Below are positions 60,006-64,000 of a stretch of 64,000 bases of DNA, piece by piece. Both the position numbers and the translations under genes were made by a program. The notes beneath the pieces are model-generated. The model had not been told where the DNA came from. It saw nothing but the letters and a program-made list of their open reading frames with translations, and did no database searches. The stretch comes from Streptomyces drozdowiczii (GTDB lineage Bacteria > Actinomycetota > Actinomycetes > Streptomycetales > Streptomycetaceae): NCBI RefSeq assembly GCF_026167665.1, contig NZ_CP098740.1:4030001-4094000 (forward strand), in the 5' to 3' direction. Positions within the stretch are counted from its first letter, which is position 1, and every line of letters starts with the position of its first letter.

Positions 60006-60893
60006 TTACGCAGCTCGTACGCGTACGGCCTCGGCGGCCCAGGCGAGCGCGGGGCCCGGGCTCTCCGGAGCCGGCCAGCCGTTGATCACGGCGAGCAGCT
60101 GTACGTAACGGTCGCGGCGCGGGTCGTTGAGGCGCCGGAGCCGGGGGAGGAGCCCGTCCGGGCGGGCGTGCTCGGCGGTGAGGGCCGCGACGACCGGGTC
60201 CGCGTCGGGCGAGGCGGGGTCGAGCCCGGCGGCCAGGGCGGGGGCGACGAGATCGCGTACGGCGGCGGCGAAGTCGCGCCGGGGGACGCCGCCTCGGGGC
60301 CGCTCGGCCGCGAGGTCCGCGATCGTCCGGCGGAGAGCGGTGCGGAATCCGGGGTCCTGGGCCAGCGCGGCCCACTCCGCCCAGGCGCGGGTCTGCTCGG
60401 CGTCGGGGGCGGTGGGGAGGTCGGGGGTGAGGGTGCGGGCGACACCGGGGAGGTCGACGCCGTCGAAGACCGCGTGCAGGAAGTCGGCGACGAGGCGTCG
60501 GCGTTCGTCGTCGGTGAGCCGGGCGAGCTGATGCATGAGATCGGTCTCCTCGGGGGTGAGCCGGCGCTCGGCCACGGCGGCCAGCAGCGCCTGCCGCAGG
60601 CGCAGGACGCGGATCTGCGCCTCCAGCGCCTCCACGTGCGCCGCGGCGACTTCGGGCAGCGGCAGCTCCCGGTCGGCCACCTTGCGGATCGTGTCCAGGC
60701 CGAGCCCGAGCTGCCGCAGCGTCCGTACGAGCGCGAGGCGCGCCACGGTGTCGGGGCCGTAGCGGCGGTAGCCGGCCGGGGTGCGGGCGGACGGCATCAC
60801 GATTCCGCGATCGGAGTAGTACCGGATCGTCTTCACACTGAGCCCGGTCCGCCGGGCCAGCTCCCCGATCGAGAGGAGCGCGTTGCCGTCCAT
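60006..60893 (-). CDS. MerR family transcriptional regulator
   Basis: 295 residues. HTH: LLSIGELARRTGLSVKTIRY followed by YSDRGIVMPSARTPAGYRRY, then VARLALVRTLRQLGLGLDTI. The coiled helix EVAAAHVEALEAQIRVLRLR follows. A large C-terminal domain of about 190 residues is unlike small MerR repressors and may sense a ligand. It lies upstream of, and on the same strand as, the ECF41 pair, with the ECF41 promoter between. Confidence 0.9.
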   Translation of the reverse strand: MDGNALLSIGELARRTGLSVKTIRYYSDRGIVMPSARTPAGYRRYGPDTVARLALVRTLRQLGLGLDTIRKVADRELPLPEVAAAHVEALEAQIRVLRLRQALLAAVAERRLTPEETDLMHQLARLTDDERRRLVADFLHAVFDGVDLPGVARTLTPDLPTAPDAEQTRAWAEWAALAQDPGFRTALRRTIADLAAERPRGGVPRRDFAAAVRDLVAPALAAGLDPASPDADPVVAALTAEHARPDGLLPRLRRLNDPRRDRYVQLLAVINGWPAPESPGPALAWAAEAVRVRAA

Positions 60894-61135
60894 GGGGCCA
60901 GCTTGGGGTCTCCCGCCGGGGGAGACGCAAGCCGGGCTCGTACGCTTGCTCGCACGGGGGTGGGGTGATGGGGATGCATACGCCTGCGGACTGGCTGAAG
61001 CTGGCGCGCGCCGGTGCCGACGGTGCCGTCCTGCACCCGCTGGCGCACAGCCCGTACGTCTTCGTACGGTCTACGCCCGCTGCACGGGCAAGGGCCGGGT
61101 CCGGGGGGTGTCAACTCGCCTGGCAGCATGCGTCC

Positions 61136-62850
61136 ATGACCACCGAGCACATACAGGCCCGCGGCGAGGCGATGGTTGCCGCCGCCCTGGACAAGGACGG
61201 CAGGGCCGCCCGCCGGCACAGTGACTTCTTCGTCTTCGGGCACCACATCGACGAGGGCATCCCCTACTGGGAGCGGGCCGTCGAGGCGGGGGACATCTGG
61301 GCGCACTACACGCTCGCCCGGTACCGGAAGGTCCGGGGCGACCGGGACGCGGCGGAGGCGCTGTACCGGGCCGTCGCGGAGTTCGACGCGGGGTGTGCGT
61401 ACGGGCTCGGGGTGCTGCTGCGGGAGGACCGCAGGAACGACGAGGCGGCCGAGTGGCTGCGGCACGCGTGGGAGTACGGACGGCACCTGGAGGCCAAGAT
61501 CGAGCTGGGGAAGCTCATGGCCGCCGAGGGGCGGGCCGCGGAGGCGTCCGCGTTCCTGATGAGCGACACCGGGCTGGGGACATCGCGGTCTTCCGCTGGT
61601 CGCAGCTCTTCGACTCGTTCGAGGAGACATTCGACCGGGTCGCTGCCGCCCTGGACCTCGCCGAGGCCGACCAGGACGGCGCCGCCGCCCTCGCGGCGGT
61701 GCGCGAACTCTTCGAGCTGGACGCCCACTTCGCGGACTACCCGGGACTCGCCCCGCGCGCCGACGCGCTCTACCGCCGGGGCTCCGCGCTCAGCGCCGAG
61801 GCGGGGATGTACTACGCGATGTTCCTCACCGAGACCGGCGAGGAGTCCTGGCCCGAGGCCATCGAGCTGCTGCTCCGGGCCCGCGAGGAGGGCGTCCCGC
61901 AGGCCGCCGCCCTCCTCGGCAACAAGTGCGAGCAGCGCGGCGAGATGGCGATGGCCGAGCGCGCCCACCTCCTCGCCGTCGAGGCGGGCGAGGAGGCGCC
62001 GAAGTGGAACCTGGGGATGCTGTGCCTGCGGTTCGGCCGGTACGACGAGGCCGAGCGCTGGTTCCGTGAGTTCGGCGAGGACGACCAGGACGCCGTGCGG
62101 CAGCTCGCCCGGATCGTCGCGCTCCGCGAGGGCGGCCCCCGCGCGGAGGACGAGCCGGACTACCGGCAGCTGGCCGCACTGCGGGAACGGGCCGAGGCCG
62201 GGGACGTACGGGCGGGTTACGAGTACGCGGACATGCTCAACGACTGGGGCGGCAAGAACGCCCGCCACCTGATCCCCTGGTTGGAGCCCGCCGCCCGCGC
62301 CGGGGACGCGGACGCGCTGTACGACCTGGCGCAGCTGTGCGCGAAGCTGCGCCGCTTCACCGACCGCGACATGTGGCACCGCAAGTCCGCCGAGGCGGGG
62401 GACCAGCACTCCTGCCACCACATGGGCTGGCTCTCCGACCACCACCACGACTACCAGGAGTCCGAGCGCTGGTACGTCCGCGCCGCCGGGCTCGGTTCCC
62501 GCCTCGACTCCATGATCGCGGGCAAGCTGATGGTCCAGCGCGGCGCGTACACCGAGGCCGAACCGTATCTCCGCCGCGCCTGGGAGGAGGGCGACGACAG
62601 CGACGAGTTCCGTACGGAGACCGCCGGCTACTACGGGACCGCCCTGCGCCACCTCGGCCGCCTCGGCGAGGCCATGGGCCTCCTGGCGACCGCCGTCGAG
62701 GGCTGGGACGGCGTACGCCGCCTCTACGGCTCGGACGACCTGGACGTTCTGGCCCGCATGATCGACCCGGCGAAGGAACTGGAGGCGCTGGACGAGGCGT
62801 TGGACGCGGAGCTGGACGCCGAACTGGAGGAGGACGACGACGAGGAGTGA
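61136..62850 (+). CDS. TPR/Sel1-like repeat protein (frameshifted in this sequence)
   Basis: About 571 residues if repaired. ATG 61136 opens MTTEHIQARGEAMVAAALDK. Repeats follow in one frame (YWERAVEAGDIWAHYTLARY, AEWLRHAWEYGRHLEAKIEL) up to LMSDTGLG. After one missing G in GGGG at 61576-61579, they continue one base back as DIAVFRWSQLFDSFEETFDR through AGDVRAGYEYADMLNDWGGK and WYVRAAGLGSRLDSMIAGKL to an acidic end ELDAELEEDDDEE. Sel1-like and TPR repeats mediate protein contacts. No signal peptide is visible. An open frame upstream from 60965 is not supported. Confidence 0.83.
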
Positions 62851-62859
62851 GCCTCCCGG

Positions 62860-64000
62860 CTACCTCGGCGGCAGCGGCGGCCGCCTCAGGTCCGGGGCCG
62901 TGTCGTACGTCGGTGGCGTCGCCGGAGGGTGCGCCGCCAGCAGGTCAAGCGCGGTGCGGACCGCGTCGTCCAGGACCGCGTACCGCCCCTCCGCCCAGTC
63001 CAGCGGGGTGCGCAGCGCCTCCAGGTCCGGTTCGACGCCGTGGTTCTCGACGGACCAGCCGTACGTGTCGAACCAGGCCGCGTTCATCGGCACCGTGATC
63101 ACCGTGCCGTCGCCCAGCCGGTGGCGGCCGGTCATGCCGACGACGCCGCCCCAGGTGCGCTGGCCGACGACCGGGCCCAGCTTCAGCAGCCGGAACGCGG
63201 CGGTGATCATGTCGCCGTCGGACGAGGTCGCCTCGTCGGCCAGGGCGACGACGGGGCCCCGGGGGGCGTTGGAGGCGTAGGACACGGGCTGGGCGTTGCG
63301 GGTCAGGTCCCAGCCGAGGATCGTCCGGGTGAGCTTCTCCACGACCAGCTCGCTGATGTGGCCGCCGGCGTTGCCGCGTACGTCCACGATCAGCGCGGGG
63401 CGGGAGACCTCCATGCGCAGGTCGCGGTTGAACTGCGCCCAGCCGGAGCCGCCCATGTCGGGGATGTGGAGGTAGCCGCACCGGCCGCCGCTCAGTTCCC
63501 GGACGACCTCGCGGCGCTTGGCGACCCAGTCCTGGTAGCGCAGGGGGCGTTCGTCGACGAGGGGCACGATCGCGATACGGCGCGGACGGCCCCCGCCCTC
63601 CGCCGGGCGGAAGGTCAGCTCGACCGTCGTGCCGCCCGCCGCCGCCAGCAGCGGATACGGCCCGGCGACCGGGTCCACCGGCCGGCCGTCCACATGGGTC
63701 AGCACCGCCCCCTCGCGGATCCCCGTACCGGCCAGCGGGGAGCGGGCCTTGGAGTCCGAGGAGTCGCCGGGCAGGATGCGCAGCAGGGTCCAGTCGCCGT
63801 CCCGGCACGCGAAGTTGGCGCCGAGCAGGCCGATCGCGCGCTGGTAGTGCGGCGGTCCCTCGTTGCGGCGCGCGGGCGACACGTAAGCGTGCGAGGTGCC
63901 CAGCTCGCCCAGCACCTCGCGCAGCAGGTCCGCGAACTCGTCGGGTGTGGCGACGCGTTCGACCAGGGGGCGGTACTGGTCCAGGACCCCCGGCCAGTCG
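62860..64000 (-). CDS. Tricorn-type S41 peptidase, C-terminal part
   Basis: The C-terminal 380 residues are present; the N-terminal beta-propellers lie beyond the right edge. The visible order is DWPGVLDQYRPLVERVATPD, a PDZ-like segment (REGAVLTHVDGRPVDPVAGP), and the S41 core VSRPALIVDVRGNAGGHISE. The nucleophile region follows as ADEATSSDGDMITAAFRLLK, then RTWGGVVGMTGRHRLGDGTV. Tricorn proteases degrade oligopeptides produced by the proteasome. Convergent with the TPR gene (9 bases). Confidence 0.9.
   Translation of the reverse strand, partial: DWPGVLDQYRPLVERVATPDEFADLLREVLGELGTSHAYVSPARRNEGPPHYQRAIGLLGANFACRDGDWTLLRILPGDSSDSKARSPLAGTGIREGAVLTHVDGRPVDPVAGPYPLLAAAGGTTVELTFRPAEGGGRPRRIAIVPLVDERPLRYQDWVAKRREVVRELSGGRCGYLHIPDMGGSGWAQFNRDLRMEVSRPALIVDVRGNAGGHISELVVEKLTRTILGWDLTRNAQPVSYASNAPRGPVVALADEATSSDGDMITAAFRLLKLGPVVGQRTWGGVVGMTGRHRLGDGTVITVPMNAAWFDTYGWSVENHGVEPDLEALRTPLDWAEGRYAVLDDAVRTALDLLAAHPPATPPTYDTAPDLRRPPLPPR

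Noticed and set aside
60965..61135. Extension of the TPR gene upstream to 60965
   Set aside because: The extra residues are not repeat-like; ATG 61136 starts the recognisable protein.
1..64000. CRISPR arrays
   Set aside because: No regularly spaced direct repeats with unique spacers were seen.

Overview
The window is high-GC Streptomyces chromosomal DNA. It carries hrdD, galU-moeA-moaC-mog-rimJ-glpR synteny, many SARP, DUF397, DUF5753 and DUF6227 family genes, and GTG/TTG/CTG starts with GGAG-type ribosome sites. Most of it reads as conserved core chromosome. About 44-56 kb is an accessory stretch with insertion-sequence debris, gene remnants and one visibly A+T-richer orphan gene. REGION 1 (0-14.5 kb): a questin-oxidase-like fragment; hrdD behind a perfect-looking SigR-type promoter; a WYL regulator divergent from a 14-TM MFS pump; DUF6227, a P1 peptidase and a small unknown protein. 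Then comes a translationally coupled operon for a membrane molybdoenzyme (NarI-like cytochrome b, Mo-bisPGD subunit, 16-Cys ferredoxin, Tat-anchored Rieske protein, small membrane subunit), followed by a SAF/RcpC-like protein, MTA phosphorylase and FmdB. REGION 2 (14.5-27 kb): an MFS transporter, a CPA-type K+/H+ antiporter, penicillin acylase and 5-formyl-THF cyclo-ligase. Next is galU-moeA(glp)-moaC-mog-rimJ-glpR, which combines molybdenum cofactor genes with the actinobacterial gephyrin-like Glp/GlpR division module, then tRNA-Ala(CGC) with a terminator. REGION 3 (27-44 kb): a TetR gene with duplicated operators, a PP2C phosphatase, an FUSC transporter, a two-component system facing a small membrane protein, exonuclease III and a large SARP/NB-ARC/TPR regulator beside a small secreted protein. 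A MerR-controlled Baeyer-Villiger-type operon (monooxygenase, hydrolase, SDR) ends the region. REGION 4 (44-56.5 kb): DUF397/XRE and anti-sigma-like genes, a broken IS5-type transposase, an SMI1/KNR4 protein, a truncated TPR regulator, an IS-end remnant, a 786-aa orphan of unknown function, a dead GNAT gene, and then a tight operon (DUF6879, XRE, two unknowns, Ser/Thr kinase, GNAT) plus a single-cysteine thioredoxin-like protein. REGION 5 (56.5-64 kb): two RibD-type reductases, DinB, an ECF41 sigma factor with its carboxymuconolactone-decarboxylase partner behind a textbook ECF41 promoter, MerR, a TPR protein and the C-terminal part of a tricorn-type protease. A striking technical signal runs through the whole window: at least eight genes change frame exactly as if one base were missing, nearly always in a C or G run. 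Some of these are genes expected to be intact (galU, MTA phosphorylase, glpR). This looks like homopolymer under-calling, so these frameshifts should not be taken at face value as pseudogenes.
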